Assembly (NCBI GenBank): GCA_948474755.1
Contig: CAOLHI010001008.1
Location: forward strand, 248,001-312,000
Origin: Ctenosaura bakeri
Taxonomy: Eukaryota; Chordata; Lepidosauria; Squamata; Iguanidae
Length of the DNA stretch: 64,000 nt
Direction: 5' to 3'
Position 1 is the first letter of the stretch. The number at the start of each line of letters is the position of its first letter. The notes beneath the pieces were generated by a model. The model ran no database searches. It was not told the origin of the DNA and saw only the letters and a program-made list of their open reading frames with translations. Shown one piece after another: positions 11,826-21,923 of this stretch. The position numbers were made by a program, and so were the translations under genes.

Positions 11826-13868
11826 ATAGTTTCACAACTATGCACCGTGTTCTCTAAGTCATAATATTCATAAGAGAAAAATGAGTCACACTTTAAATAC
11901 ATAATTCCCAAACAGAATTCATAGTCTTGTGGTAGGAATACAGCCAAAAATACAGATTAGACTTGCACAATTTGGTGACCCACAAGGCTATACATAGTCC
12001 ACTAAGTATGCATTGTGGCATACAAATTTGTGATGCTACATGTGCCATGTAATCTTTTTAATCTCCTAGTGGCCACTACAGAAGGCTGATGGGGTATTTT
12101 TTAGCCTGGAGAGTCAAGAAATTGTGCAAACATATTATATTTTGTTTGTATAGTTCAGCCATGTCTCCACTGTTCACAACATGGCGGAATGTAAGGTAGC
12201 CAAGTTCATAGTGTGCAGATTTTGAATGAACTGGACACCACTGAGAAGGTTTTCTCCAGCTCAGAAGGTAAAAATCTGTAAATGATGAGTTTTTACCTGT
12301 CCCTTGGTTGAAGCAGGAGTCTCTGAAATCTCCACATATAACAAAACACTTTTGAAATATGACACATTATGGCAGCATGGAGATTTCTAGGGGGGGAAAG
12401 AGACCTGTTGTGATGGCTCATCCCTATATTCAGGGTGAATATTGTTTTTTTCAGAGGACTTTAAACAAAGAAAATTAATACTCAAGGCATATAGTTAGCA
12501 ATAGACCATACCACTCCCTCCTGCTGAATAACTAACAAAATTATGAATTTAAAGACAGGGAAGAATTTCAATGATTTCAAAACTATTACCAGAATTACCA
12601 TAAGAATCACCGTACCTCCTGATACTGATTGCGTGATAAAGTGTGCCTTGCCTCACCAATGGATAACAGCTAAAAAACTATATCTGGTGTGTTTCATTCT
12701 TACAAAAAGTTGCATACATTTAAAATATCTGGATGACTAAATTGTCTGAACTGAGAAACACGCACAAACAATTCAGTCAATGGGAAGATGTGTGAGAAAA
12801 AATCAAGTATTTGGGAAAGCTTTTAAAAAATGTACACATTATAGAGAATACAAAAAATGCATATAAGTTTTCATACAATAAGAAATGCATATAAGTTTTC
12901 ATACAATGAGAAAAAAGTGAAGTGATATGATGAACATTTCTGACAAAATCCTATGACAGAATTGATATGACAAAAATGCAGATAAGAGTTGGAAAGTGGT
13001 TTACAATATATATATATATTTGGTTGTTTGCATTCTTATGATATTCTCATGTGCCTTCAAGTCATTTCCAATTCATGAAAAAATATCATTGGTGTTCTGT
13101 ACTAAAATCAGATTCAGGGCTTGCAGTCGAGCCTTCAGAAGACCACTTCCCTCTTAAGTAATCTAAACAATAGCAGACAGACAAAAGCTGTCCCTCTTAA
13201 TGGAAAGAAACTGAATGAATGAACTGGACTTCAGCACAGAAAAGACCATTGCTTTAGCGTTCTAATGAACACCCAGCTGTCTATAGAAGAATATTCTGTC
13301 ACACACACACACACACAAAAAGCATTCAATAAACATTGAATTAGCATACCTTTTTCCAGAAGGCATCAGTTTGAAAATTCCTCCTCTAAAGTAAATAGAG
13401 CTAATTTTCCACAGTTTGTCCCATTCAATTATGATTTAGGTATGATTTATGTAACTTCAACTTGGAGACATTCAGATTCTGTTTCCTAAATCCAGCACGA
13501 CTTCAACTTCTCCAGATTTCCTTAATTTCTATAAACATAATGTAATATACCACGAAAGGCCATTTAACTAAGCAGAAAACTGGAAGATGACAGCAGCCTG
13601 AAGAAATAGCCGTAGTCCTACTGAAAATGCGTAATTCTCCTGATGCTCCTATAAAGTGTCTCTGTGCAGATGATTTAAAAATTTGTAAGACAAATAATGC
13701 TGTAGTAACGCCCCCCCTACCTGTGCAAACTTAAGCTGTTTGTACTGTAGCAGTACAGAGTTTCCTTCACATTAGCTCTGATTTTGGAGGATTGGAGAAA
13801 TCAAAGGCAAAATTCCCTGCCTTCTTGAAGCAGGAGTAGGCAAGTTGGTGATTCTTAAAAAAGACTAA
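11826..13868. other. Mostly unannotated; small repeats
   Basis: Contains a ~28-bp direct duplication at 12850-12908 ('gcatataagttttcatacaa' twice), a short (TA)n near 13005-13019, a minus-strand SINE tail fragment at about 13033-13090 ('gtgccttcaagtcatttcca') and (CA)n at 13301-13316. No supported coding region. Confidence 0.6.
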
Positions 13869-14054
13869 GGGCCTTTCTGCACTACACTGTTATAGTGCTA
13901 TTATTCCACTTTCAACATCCTGTGGAGTTTCCTGAGGCCAAAGAGCTCTCTGCCTGGGAATTCTAAATACCCCTCCCTGAACTGCAACCCCCAGGATTCC
14001 ACAGCATGTTGAAAGTGGAATAATACCACTATGATTGTATAGTGCACAAGGTCC
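13869..14054. mobile_element. Family A foldback MITE
   Basis: Starts GGGCCTTTCTGCACTACACT and ends 'gtatagtgcacaaggtcc'. The core contains 'caacatcctgtgg' facing 'ccacagcatgttg'. The flanks are TAA on the left and TGA on the right, close to a 3-bp duplication of TAA. Confidence 0.85.
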
Positions 14055-14074
14055 TGAAAATCATACTAGGGCAG

Positions 14075-14170
14075 TACCTTTTTTGGCCTGACAAAAGGGA
14101 CACAAAATATGTGCAAGCTTTTAATCTCTGCAGATCTCTTCGTCTGGCAAGAATTTCTTACCAAGTGTGT
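14075..14170 (+). repeat. Unclassified dispersed repeat, copy 1
   Basis: The stretch 'ggcctgacaaaagggacaca', 'tgcaagcttttaa' and 'cttcgtctggcaag' matches a related stretch at 59090-59160. I recognise it as an amniote-type interspersed repeat but cannot name the family. Confidence 0.45.
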
Positions 14171-14566
14171 GGGGGTTTCCTGTTATCTCTCTTGTGATAA
14201 GGATAGTTGAGGAAGGATCTGCAAACATTCAAATGATACAGCCTTTCCTTATACACATCTGCTTTAGGTCTATGGAAAAGATCTTCCTCTCTTTTCCATC
14301 AGTGGAAGCAATGCCAGCTGTGACATCCCGATCGTGAAATAAGTCTCCTCAGCGTCCCAGTTGCAGCTGGTTTCATTCCAGTACCAATTAAACATGGCTT
14401 TTTACTAACACCTTTAAGGCCTAATTGATTTTATCCAAATCAGAACTTTTGTATGGTGTTAAGTTGTCTTAAATTCTTTAACTGGTTTATACTGTCAGGT
14501 TTTAGCTTGCCAAATTGTTTAATATGTCATTAGATTGTTTAAATTATTTTCTACTGACATAAATTA
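14171..14566. other. No recognised feature
   Basis: AT-rich spacer between a dispersed repeat and a CR1 copy. Confidence 0.5.
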
Positions 14567-15360
14567 TTTCCATAGAATTATAGAGCTGGAAAAGACCACA
14601 AGGACCATCAAGTCCAACCTTGATGCCATGCAGGAATACACAAACAAACAATTCCGAACAGATGGTCATTCAGCCTCTGTTTACAAACCTCCAAAGAAGG
14701 AGACTCCATCACACTCCATGGCAATGTATTCTGCTGCTGAACTGCTCTTACTGTAAGGAAGTTCTTTCTAATGTTTAGATGGAATTGCTTTTCCTGAAAT
14801 TTGAAGCCATTGCTCCATGTCCTAGTCTCTGGAGCAGCAGAGAACAGGCTTGCTCCATCTGCCATATGACATTGCTTAAAATATTTAAACATAGTTATCA
14901 TGCCACCTCTCAACCTTCTCTTCTCCAGGCTAAACATACCTAGCTGGCTAAGCCACTCCCTATATAATATCATCTGCAAATTTGATAAGAATGTCCTCTA
15001 TTCCCTCTTCCAAATCATTGATAAAGACATTGAATAGCACTGGGCCCAGGGCAGAACCCATGGGATCCCACTAGTTACTTCTCTCTGGGATGAAGAGGAG
15101 CCATTGGAGAGCACCCTTTGGGTTTGGTCCATCAACCAATTACAAATCCATCTAAAAATAGCTTTATCTAGCCCACATTTTACTAGCTTGTTTGCAAGAA
15201 TATTGTGGGGGACCTTGTTAAAGGACTTTCTGAAATCAAGATATGCTATATCCATAGCATTTCCCTCATCTGCTAACCAACTCTATCCAGAAAGAGAGAG
15301 AAGAGATCAGATTAGATTAGTCTGGCATGACTTGTTTTTGAGAAACCCAGGTTGAGTTTT
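14567..15360 (-). mobile_element. CR1 LINE with internal deletion
   Basis: On the minus strand the upper part (15255 to about 14985) reads RT blocks YLDFRKSFNKVPHNIL, RWICNWLMDQTQRV and SGIP, reaching the region before the catalytic Asp pair. At about 14967 the sequence jumps to [20 protein letters not shown] and continues through ETRTWSNGFKFQEKQFHLN and ESPSLEVCKQRL to the CR1 3' end. The middle of the RT domain and thumb, about 500 bp judging from the copy at 4855-5800, is missing. Both parts point the same way and abut directly. Stops and frameshifts are present, so it is inactive. Confidence 0.85.
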
Positions 15361-15588
15361 AGTGAGCATGGCATTCCTTTCTAATTCTTACAGACTGTCT
15401 GTTTCATGATCTGTCCTAGAATATTCCCAGGTATTGATTAAATTAGTTCATTGGTTTTATTATACCCTTCCTTGACGTTCCGTGATACAAGATAAGATAT
15501 AAATATTGCCATTGATGTAATGGTTTTAAAATTCACATGAAGTAGCCTAGAGTGAGCCTACTGACAGTAAGGAGGTCAGAACAATCTA

Positions 15589-15975
15589 GGGTTTCCAGTT
15601 CAGACTTAGGGACAGTCCCAGGGATGCCATTCTGTTAAGTACCAACTGCAGTTGCTTACAGCTTATCAAATGTACCCAGATAATATATTTCCTTGTATTG
15701 AAATTAAGGAAAAAAATATTAGCTAAGGGGAGTCTTTCTAGATCAAGGTAAAATGAAGGAATTATTGTCTCTCACTTGGGGAAATGGGATAAGGAAAATT
15801 TAATCTGAGATGGAAGGGCAAAGCTAACCAAATAAATAGAAGGACCCTCTGGAGAGTCTTTGCAAGTTGCAGCAACAATTCAGTTAAGCCTTGCAAATTG
15901 TCACAAGCTACTGCTCTCATAGCTAAGCTACAACTTGTTGCAATTTACTGACTTATCAAGCATGTGACTTTAGCA
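15589..15975 (+). repeat. Unclassified dispersed repeat D, copy 1
   Basis: Homologous to 37410-37790 plus 38275-38345. Shared anchors include 'tagatcaaggtaaaatgaag' (cf. 'tagatcaagataaaatgaga'), a 'ccctctggagagt'-like segment, and 'ttgcaagttgcagcaa'. No ORF, terminal repeat or tail identifies the class. It could be an LTR fragment or a LINE 3' UTR. Confidence 0.65.
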
Positions 15976-16363
15976 TAGTACAGAAACATTTGAAATTATT
16001 GTAGAAATCAGCAAACATCTTTCTGTTTTAATGTGTTCTGATAAGGGCTTCATATATGTTAAGGAGTAATGTGCTAAAGCACTAAAATCATGAGAAACTG
16101 CAATTGTTAAAAGTCCCAAACCAATGGATGAATTATTTAGAGAATTGATCTGAGATCTTAGATCAGTGAGATGGCATATAACTTTATGCTAAATGAGCCA
16201 CCTGGAAGTCACACAAGACTGCCTCTGTAGAGAACTGTGACATTGCATAACTAAATGTTTATTTTGCATCAGTGTGCACTGGATGATGTACACTCATGCC
16301 AATGCATGATGCACATTATTAAGAAAAGTGCAACAGCACTCAATGCACACAGGCAAAAATTCC

Positions 16364-16590
16364 CTAAAGGCACCAGATCCTGTTTGATCTTGGAACCTAA
16401 GCAGAATCAGTGCTGGTTGGTACTTGAACGGGAGACCACCAAAGAATACCAGGTGTTATAGATGCTGTATTTCAGAGGAAGGAACAGCAAAACCAATTCT
16501 GAATATTTCTTGTCAAAGAAAACTCTGTGAAATCCATGAGGTCACTGTAAGTTTACAGGTAACTCGAAGGGACACGCACACAATATGCAA
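16364..16590 (+). repeat. 5S rRNA-derived SINE with BovB-like tail
   Basis: Positions ~16370-16465 resemble the 5S rRNA gene: 'cctgtttgatcttggaacct', 'aagcagaatcagtgctggtt', 'ggtacttgaacgggagacca' and 'gaataccaggtgttatag' follow the 5S order, including the internal promoter region. After the 5S part comes a SINE body ('cagaggaaggaacagcaaaa', 'gaaaactctgtgaaatccat') and a BovB-like end ('aggtcactgtaagtttacag', then 'aactcgaagggacacgcaca'). The 5S part has many substitutions, so this is an old SINE and not a 5S gene. Confidence 0.85.
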
Positions 16591-18377
16591 CTTTGCAAAC
16601 TGGCACTACATTCATAACTCCTCTTCTATAAACTTTAAGTGATGGGTAACTCTTTTGCATTAATGATTGCTACTTAGTCATGAATTTGATACTGTTGCCA
16701 TGATTGTACTTCCTCCTCCTAACTTACTTCACCGGGCATCACCTGCAAATGGAGAGGGAAATACAATCTGCTGGCAATTGGAGCACAGATGAATGATGTT
16801 TCCGTTAGGTTTGGTGGGGTTGATCTAGGAGAAGTTACTTCATTAACTAAGTAGCTGATCCAGATTTCTGACCATCCTGCTAACTACCACTGCCATCTGT
16901 ATGGAAACTCAGATTTAAAATTGCACTCTAAATTATACGATCCTTTAAAAGAAAAAACTATCACAGGATATTAATGTATATCAAACCATACTTAATAATG
17001 ATTTGGTAAAATCTCTAACAGAGCTTTTTCCCTCACTTGCTAACATATCCTGTGACTAGAAATACTACAATCTTAAGCAACCAAAGTATACATTCTGTCA
17101 CTGAGCTATAGACTGTTCACAGGAACAGCTCAAGACATTTTACTGCTTGAGGGAAAGTACAGGACAGAGACTATTTCACTTGAATCTTACTTCATCACTG
17201 GTGACAGGGCAAAGTCTTCCATGACAGCAGAATAGCTTGGATGGCACGCAAAATTCTGTCGTCCAACATCTTGCCAGTGCTCCCCCATCTCTCTCTCAAG
17301 CACACATCTATTCTGGCTAAAGTGACTGCCTCACTCTGCCTAATGATAGCTCTGTTGACTGGTCAAAGAACAGCATTTGCCTTTCACTGCTAGCATGTTT
17401 GATTAGATTCTAACTGCAAGGCCACTGTTGCATTTAAAGAAGAAGAAAAAAAGAACTGTTCCATTGGAGGGGAACATGCATGATTGCCAAACTTGCTTAA
17501 TTTTTCTTCCTTTTTGAAAAAAAATGCAAAATTAATTGGAAGTGACAAGAGGAAAATGTTGTGTTTGAATGCTCCGATAAGCAATCAAGGCTCAATAGAT
17601 TAGAAAATATAATTAATTACCTAATTATTATGGAAGCGGCCGCAGTTGCTAAATTGTTCATTGAAAACCTATTGTCTCTAATGTATGAAATAATAGAGGA
17701 TGAGTCTCAGTCACAGTTTGCTTCTACTGCTGGTGCTCCACTGAGCGGTAACCTAGTGAGATGAGGCAAGTTATTCTCTGTCCAGGGATGGACTTTTTCC
17801 AGTAGATTGCTTTTGCACTTTGGGGGTAGCACAATGCAAAAGAGAGATGAAGGTTGAATTGGTTCATAATTTTTTAAATGTAAAATATCAATTGAAACTC
17901 CCTGGACATTTTGAATAGGCAGCAATTAGTTACCAAGTACTTTATTTCAGGATTTAATATCTGAACACAGTGCATGTACACATGCATGTATGTGGATGTA
18001 TAAAATGCCACTGGCACATTCTCTATATTCTTTGGTGAATCGTTCACCTCTAATGTTGTCGGATACCAATATCAGGTTGGGTGGCTTTGAATATATGGAG
18101 GGAAGGAATAAACAGGCACAATATGATTACAGGGTCAGGGCAATGAGTTCTTATTTATCCCTGCCCAAATAAAAACCGACAAATCAAACCACCATCCTTA
18201 CTCCAGTCTTGCTTTTGTTTTGCTTGAATTCTGTTGTTAGTCTCAACTACAGTAGACCTATTGAATCTATGAGATTTGCCTATTTGTTGACTTACTGTTC
18301 AACAATTACTTCAGTGGATCTAATCTGATTGCAGTTAAACAGGATAAGTCACTAAGTAACATCTCCTGGTCTGACCA
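16591..18377. other. No recognised feature
   Basis: AT-rich sequence up to the Ty3 element. Short frames (60-73 codons) have no support. Confidence 0.5.
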
Positions 18378-18550
18378 TGTCAGGAGTCCTCCATGTTTGT
18401 TGTTTTAGGATAGCAGTAGCCTGGGGAAATAGTGATAGTAGGCTGTTAACTTTCCCAGGTGCCAACCATTCCTTCCGGCTGGAATTTCAAAGGAACCATT
18501 TGGCATGATGACGTTCGTCCTTTTACAACTATCTCAGGAGAAACTTGCTG

Positions 18551-18556
18551 TTTAAG
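18551..18556 (+). promoter_or_regulatory. TATA-like box of the LTR promoter
   Basis: TTTAAG, 30 bp upstream of the predicted RNA 5' end. The start is predicted from the self-primer logic, since in Tf1-type elements the RNA 5' end is the primer. A single weak match. Confidence 0.45.
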
Positions 18557-18580
18557 TGTAAGGCGGGGGGAAAGCATTCC

Positions 18581-18593
18581 ATTCTCGAGCTTT
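18581..18593 (+). promoter_or_regulatory. Predicted self-primer at the RNA 5' end
   Basis: ATTCTCGAGCTTT, the exact reverse complement of the 13 bases at 18685-18697. In Tf1/sushi-type retrotransposons the first ~11 nt of the RNA fold back onto the primer-binding site and prime minus-strand DNA, replacing a tRNA. Position in the middle of the LTR, downstream of a TATA-like box, fits. Confidence 0.8.
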
Positions 18594-18684
18594 AACGTCT
18601 GATAGACAGTATCATTCACTATGTTTCAATAAATCTTCTACTAAAGTTTATTGCTACGTTTGAGGGTGAATCTGTTCCTGACAG

Positions 18685-18697
18685 AAAGCTCGAGAAT
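18685..18697 (+). promoter_or_regulatory. Primer-binding site (self-priming type)
   Basis: AAAGCTCGAGAAT begins one base after the 5' LTR, where a PBS is expected. It pairs perfectly with 18581-18593. I do not recognise it as the complement of a common tRNA 3' end: TGG, the complement of the universal CCA, is absent. Confidence 0.8.
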
Positions 18698-18713
18698 CTT
18701 TTTTTTTCCTAAA

Positions 18714-21700
18714 ATGCATCAAGTAGTGGATCAGTTAATTACTGAAGAAGAACGAGGATCTGCAGAATCTGATGGAACTGCAGAGACCGAAGCGTCCATG
18801 GATACCAAGGCAAATTTACCGCTGAGCGAGGCTATGAAAACCCCCACAAGCGGCCAAACCTGGGTCTGGGGAGAGAAGCCGCTTATGTCGGTAAGACAAC
18901 GCAGAAGGGCTGCTAGATGGGACACATCAGCCAAAGACCTTTCCTTTCTGGCGGAAATGGCACGAATGGAAACAGAACTGGAGAGAAAAGATGAGGAGAT
19001 ACTCGAACTCAAGACCATGTTACGTGAGATGAGCATCCGTCCCTCGCAGACATTGAGAACACCAGCACGCGAACCACGAGCGGCTGTGCCAGCGGCAGGC
19101 ACCCCTGGTCCGCCCCAGCAACCAGCAGGGCAAGCTCCAGCGCCACCGCTACTCAGAAACGTGGGAGACCTGAAAGCGTCCTTCAACGGGAAGGGTGAGA
19201 AACTCTCTTTCTTTATGACTATGGCAAATAATTTCATGGTCGATCATGGCCACCTCTTTCGGGATGATGCAGCCCGAATTAGATACCTCAGCCAGAGAAT
19301 GAAAGGACTGGCAGCTGACTGGGTAGCGAACCTATATGACACCCGCGCCCCCGAAACCGAAAATCTGCAGCTCTTCATGAACCATTTGCGTGAACGGTTT
19401 GAAGACCCCCATCTACTAGAAAAAACTAAATATCAACTAAAACAAATGAAACAAGGCAGGAACGACGTGGGAACATATTCGCGTGAATTTAGAAACCTGG
19501 CCACCAAAGTGCAGTGGAATGATGAGATTCTTATCGAGTTATACAAAGATGGACTAGATCCTGATATCTTACACGGGTGCCTAATGCAGGCCAACCCACA
19601 AACCCTGCTAGGTTGGATCAGACTAGCTACTGAAGTGGAGGGTATAACCCACACTGTTCAGTTGAACCGACAACGACAAGACTTAACAAAACGACAACCT
19701 CGCCGTCCCACCTTCCTCAATGTTGAGGAACGAAACAAACGCCTCCGTTTGGGCATGTGTTTCACCTGTGGGAAACCGGGTCACCTTGCCAACAACTGCA
19801 CCAGTAACCAAGCCACGGTGGGGACTAAAGGAGCACGAGCAGACCCCAGGAATAAAGAATCTACACGTCAGACAACGGCCATCAAACAACCGCTCAGACG
19901 CACTCATAAGGACCCTGCAGCAGCGACAGGAGACTCCGCTCCCGACGGTGAAACCTCTTCTTCGTATTCCTCGGACACAGATGGGGATTCTGAACCCGAC
20001 GGTGGCGGTTTGAAAGCAGCGGGAACAGCTGTAAGTACTCCTAAAATTCCCCATTTCTATACCACGGTTACGATTACTGGCGGAGATGGGACCTTGCATG
20101 TACATAGGGCACTAATTGACTCTGGCTGCTCCAGAAGTTTGTTACACCCCAAATTGGCCAAGACCCTTAAAACTCTATATGAGCCTTTGGAACGCCCCAT
20201 CAAGTTAACTCAAATGGATGGGACCTCAATGACTGGAGGAGCAATAAGCGAAATCACCATGCCCATCTCATTTCAAATGGACCAAAATAATTATAGCATG
20301 CGGTTCCTAGTTCCCAAGGCGGTGCAGTTCGAATTGGTCTTGGGAATCGACTGGCTCCGTAAATATAATCCCCAAATAGACTGGACCGCTGGCACTCTAT
20401 CCTCTTCCGAGGCAAGCTTCTCTATTGGCCATGAAGAATTGCAACAAATTCCTTCGCACTACCGTGATTTACAGAAGGCCTTTCATGAGAGGGAGGCTGA
20501 CAAATTGCCCCCCCACACTGAATTTGACTGTAAATTGGAATTGATTGACGGAGCCTCGCTGCCTAAACCAAAAATCTACCCCATGAGCCAGCAAGAACTC
20601 CTTGCCCTCAAAAAGTTCCTTAATAAAAATTTGGCTCGTGGCTTTATCAAGCCTTCTACAGCCCCTACGGCGAGTCCTGTCTTCTTCCGAAAGAGAAAAG
20701 ATCCCGGAGCGGATCCGAGGCTGATAGTTAACTACTCTGCTATTAACCAGGTTATCTCTTCCAATTGTTATCCCATTCCCCTGATACGGACCGTTTTAGA
20801 CCATCTTGTTCAAGGAAAATATTTCACTAAGCTTGATCTTAAAGAAGCATTTCATAGGATTCGGATGGACCCAGACTCTGAATGGCTCACCACCTTTGCA
20901 ACCCCACTGGGGAATTTTAAATGGACGGTTCTCCCCTTTGGATTACAATCTGGACCATCTGTGTTTCAGATGTTTTTGAACACCATTTTCCACGACTTAT
21001 TGTATCAGGGGGTTCTGATTTATTTGGATGACATTTTAATTTATGCAGACTCCATGGAATCTCATGTATCATTGGTTCGGGAAGTGCTTCGACGGCTGAT
21101 AGATAATAACCTCGTAGTTAATCTGTCTAAGTGCCAATTTGACACCCAAACCTTTGATTACTTGGGTTATAGGATTCAAGATTGTTCACTTAAAATGGAC
21201 CCTTCGAAAATTAACTCTATTTTGCAATGGCCCGTCCCCAAAACTTTGAAGCAACTGCAGCAATTTCTTGGCTTTGCAAACTTTTACCGGAACTTTATCG
21301 AGGATTTTGCAGCCATAGCGCTTCCGCTTACTAACCTGTTACGGAAACCTAAAGGCGAATCTACATGTAAGTCGCACAAACTTCGTTGGTCCCCTGAATG
21401 TCAGTCGGCGTTTGAACATTTGAAATCTAAATTCACTACAGAGCCATTGCTACTTTTCCCCGACAGTGCTAAGCAATTCATTGTGCAAACAGATGCTTCT
21501 GACTTTGCCATGGCCGCTGTTCTTTTGCAACATGACTCTGAGGGAGCACTCAAGCCTTGTGCTTTCATTTCAAAGAAATTTTCTCATCAACAAGCTAATT
21601 GGCCTATTTGGGAGAAAGAAGCCAAGGCTATTCATTTTGCGCTGACCACTTGGCGACATTTACTTGAAGGGGCCCGACTCCCCTTTGAAGTCTGGACTGA

Positions 21701-21923
21701 TCATAGAAATTTGCAAGCCTTGCAGTCGGTTAAGAAACTCTCCCCTAAGCAGGCGAGATGGGCTGAATTTTTCCAGAGGTTCCGGTTTAAAATTGTTTTC
21801 AAACCTGGCCGTTCCAACCAATTGGCGGACCCTCTATCTCGCCTTCCCTGTTTTGAGGGACCTTCTGCTACGTCCCCCCCTCCAAAGCCTTATTTCCTGC
21901 CTCCTCCCTGGCTTCTCAAGTAA
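18714..21923 (+). CDS. gag-pol: Ty3/Gypsy Gag-protease-RT-RNase H polyprotein
   Basis: A 1069-residue polyprotein making capsid, protease, reverse transcriptase and RNase H in the cytoplasmic particle. I chose the ATG at 18714 (A at -3, just after the PBS leader); an in-frame ATG at 18651 lies inside the LTR and would translate the PBS. Residues ~79-110 form a charged coiled coil. The Ty3-type Gag domain spans about 150-320. A CCHC knuckle CFTCGKPGHLANNC lies at 349-362. An acidic Ser-rich linker precedes the protease site IDSGCS (Asp 469). RT has FTKLDLKEAFHRI and YLDD at 770-773. RNase H starts at QTDASDFA (Asp 927) and ends near ADPLSRLP. Gag and Pol share one frame with no shift between them, unlike some sushi relatives. 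The frame ends shortly after RNase H, next to a C7 tract at 21874-21880, after which integrase continues in another frame. Confidence 0.92.
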   Translation: MHQVVDQLITEEERGSAESDGTAETEASMDTKANLPLSEAMKTPTSGQTWVWGEKPLMSVRQRRRAARWDTSAKDLSFLAEMARMETELERKDEEILELKTMLREMSIRPSQTLRTPAREPRAAVPAAGTPGPPQQPAGQAPAPPLLRNVGDLKASFNGKGEKLSFFMTMANNFMVDHGHLFRDDAARIRYLSQRMKGLAADWVANLYDTRAPETENLQLFMNHLRERFEDPHLLEKTKYQLKQMKQGRNDVGTYSREFRNLATKVQWNDEILIELYKDGLDPDILHGCLMQANPQTLLGWIRLATEVEGITHTVQLNRQRQDLTKRQPRRPTFLNVEERNKRLRLGMCFTCGKPGHLANNCTSNQATVGTKGARADPRNKESTRQTTAIKQPLRRTHKDPAAATGDSAPDGETSSSYSSDTDGDSEPDGGGLKAAGTAVSTPKIPHFYTTVTITGGDGTLHVHRALIDSGCSRSLLHPKLAKTLKTLYEPLERPIKLTQMDGTSMTGGAISEITMPISFQMDQNNYSMRFLVPKAVQFELVLGIDWLRKYNPQIDWTAGTLSSSEASFSIGHEELQQIPSHYRDLQKAFHEREADKLPPHTEFDCKLELIDGASLPKPKIYPMSQQELLALKKFLNKNLARGFIKPSTAPTASPVFFRKRKDPGADPRLIVNYSAINQVISSNCYPIPLIRTVLDHLVQGKYFTKLDLKEAFHRIRMDPDSEWLTTFATPLGNFKWTVLPFGLQSGPSVFQMFLNTIFHDLLYQGVLIYLDDILIYADSMESHVSLVREVLRRLIDNNLVVNLSKCQFDTQTFDYLGYRIQDCSLKMDPSKINSILQWPVPKTLKQLQQFLGFANFYRNFIEDFAAIALPLTNLLRKPKGESTCKSHKLRWSPECQSAFEHLKSKFTTEPLLLFPDSAKQFIVQTDASDFAMAAVLLQHDSEGALKPCAFISKKFSHQQANWPIWEKEAKAIHFALTTWRHLLEGARLPFEVWTDHRNLQALQSVKKLSPKQARWAEFFQRFRFKIVFKPGRSNQLADPLSRLPCFEGPSATSPPPKPYFLPPPWLLK

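Larger units (their letters stand above)
18378..18683 (+). repeat. 5' LTR
   Basis: Begins TGTCAGGAGTCC and ends GTTCCTGACA. TTTAAG at 18551-18556 lies 30 bp before the predicted transcript start at 18581 and could act as a TATA-like element. AATAAA at 18628-18633 is the likely polyadenylation signal, putting the R/U5 boundary near 18650. U3 would be about 18378-18580. Confidence 0.95.

Noticed and set aside
16364..16470. 5S rRNA gene
   Set aside because: Many substitutions and a SINE body with a LINE-like tail downstream; a 5S-derived SINE.
18731..19237. 168-codon minus-strand frame opposite Gag
   Set aside because: Shadow of the Gag frame; no recognisable domain or promoter.
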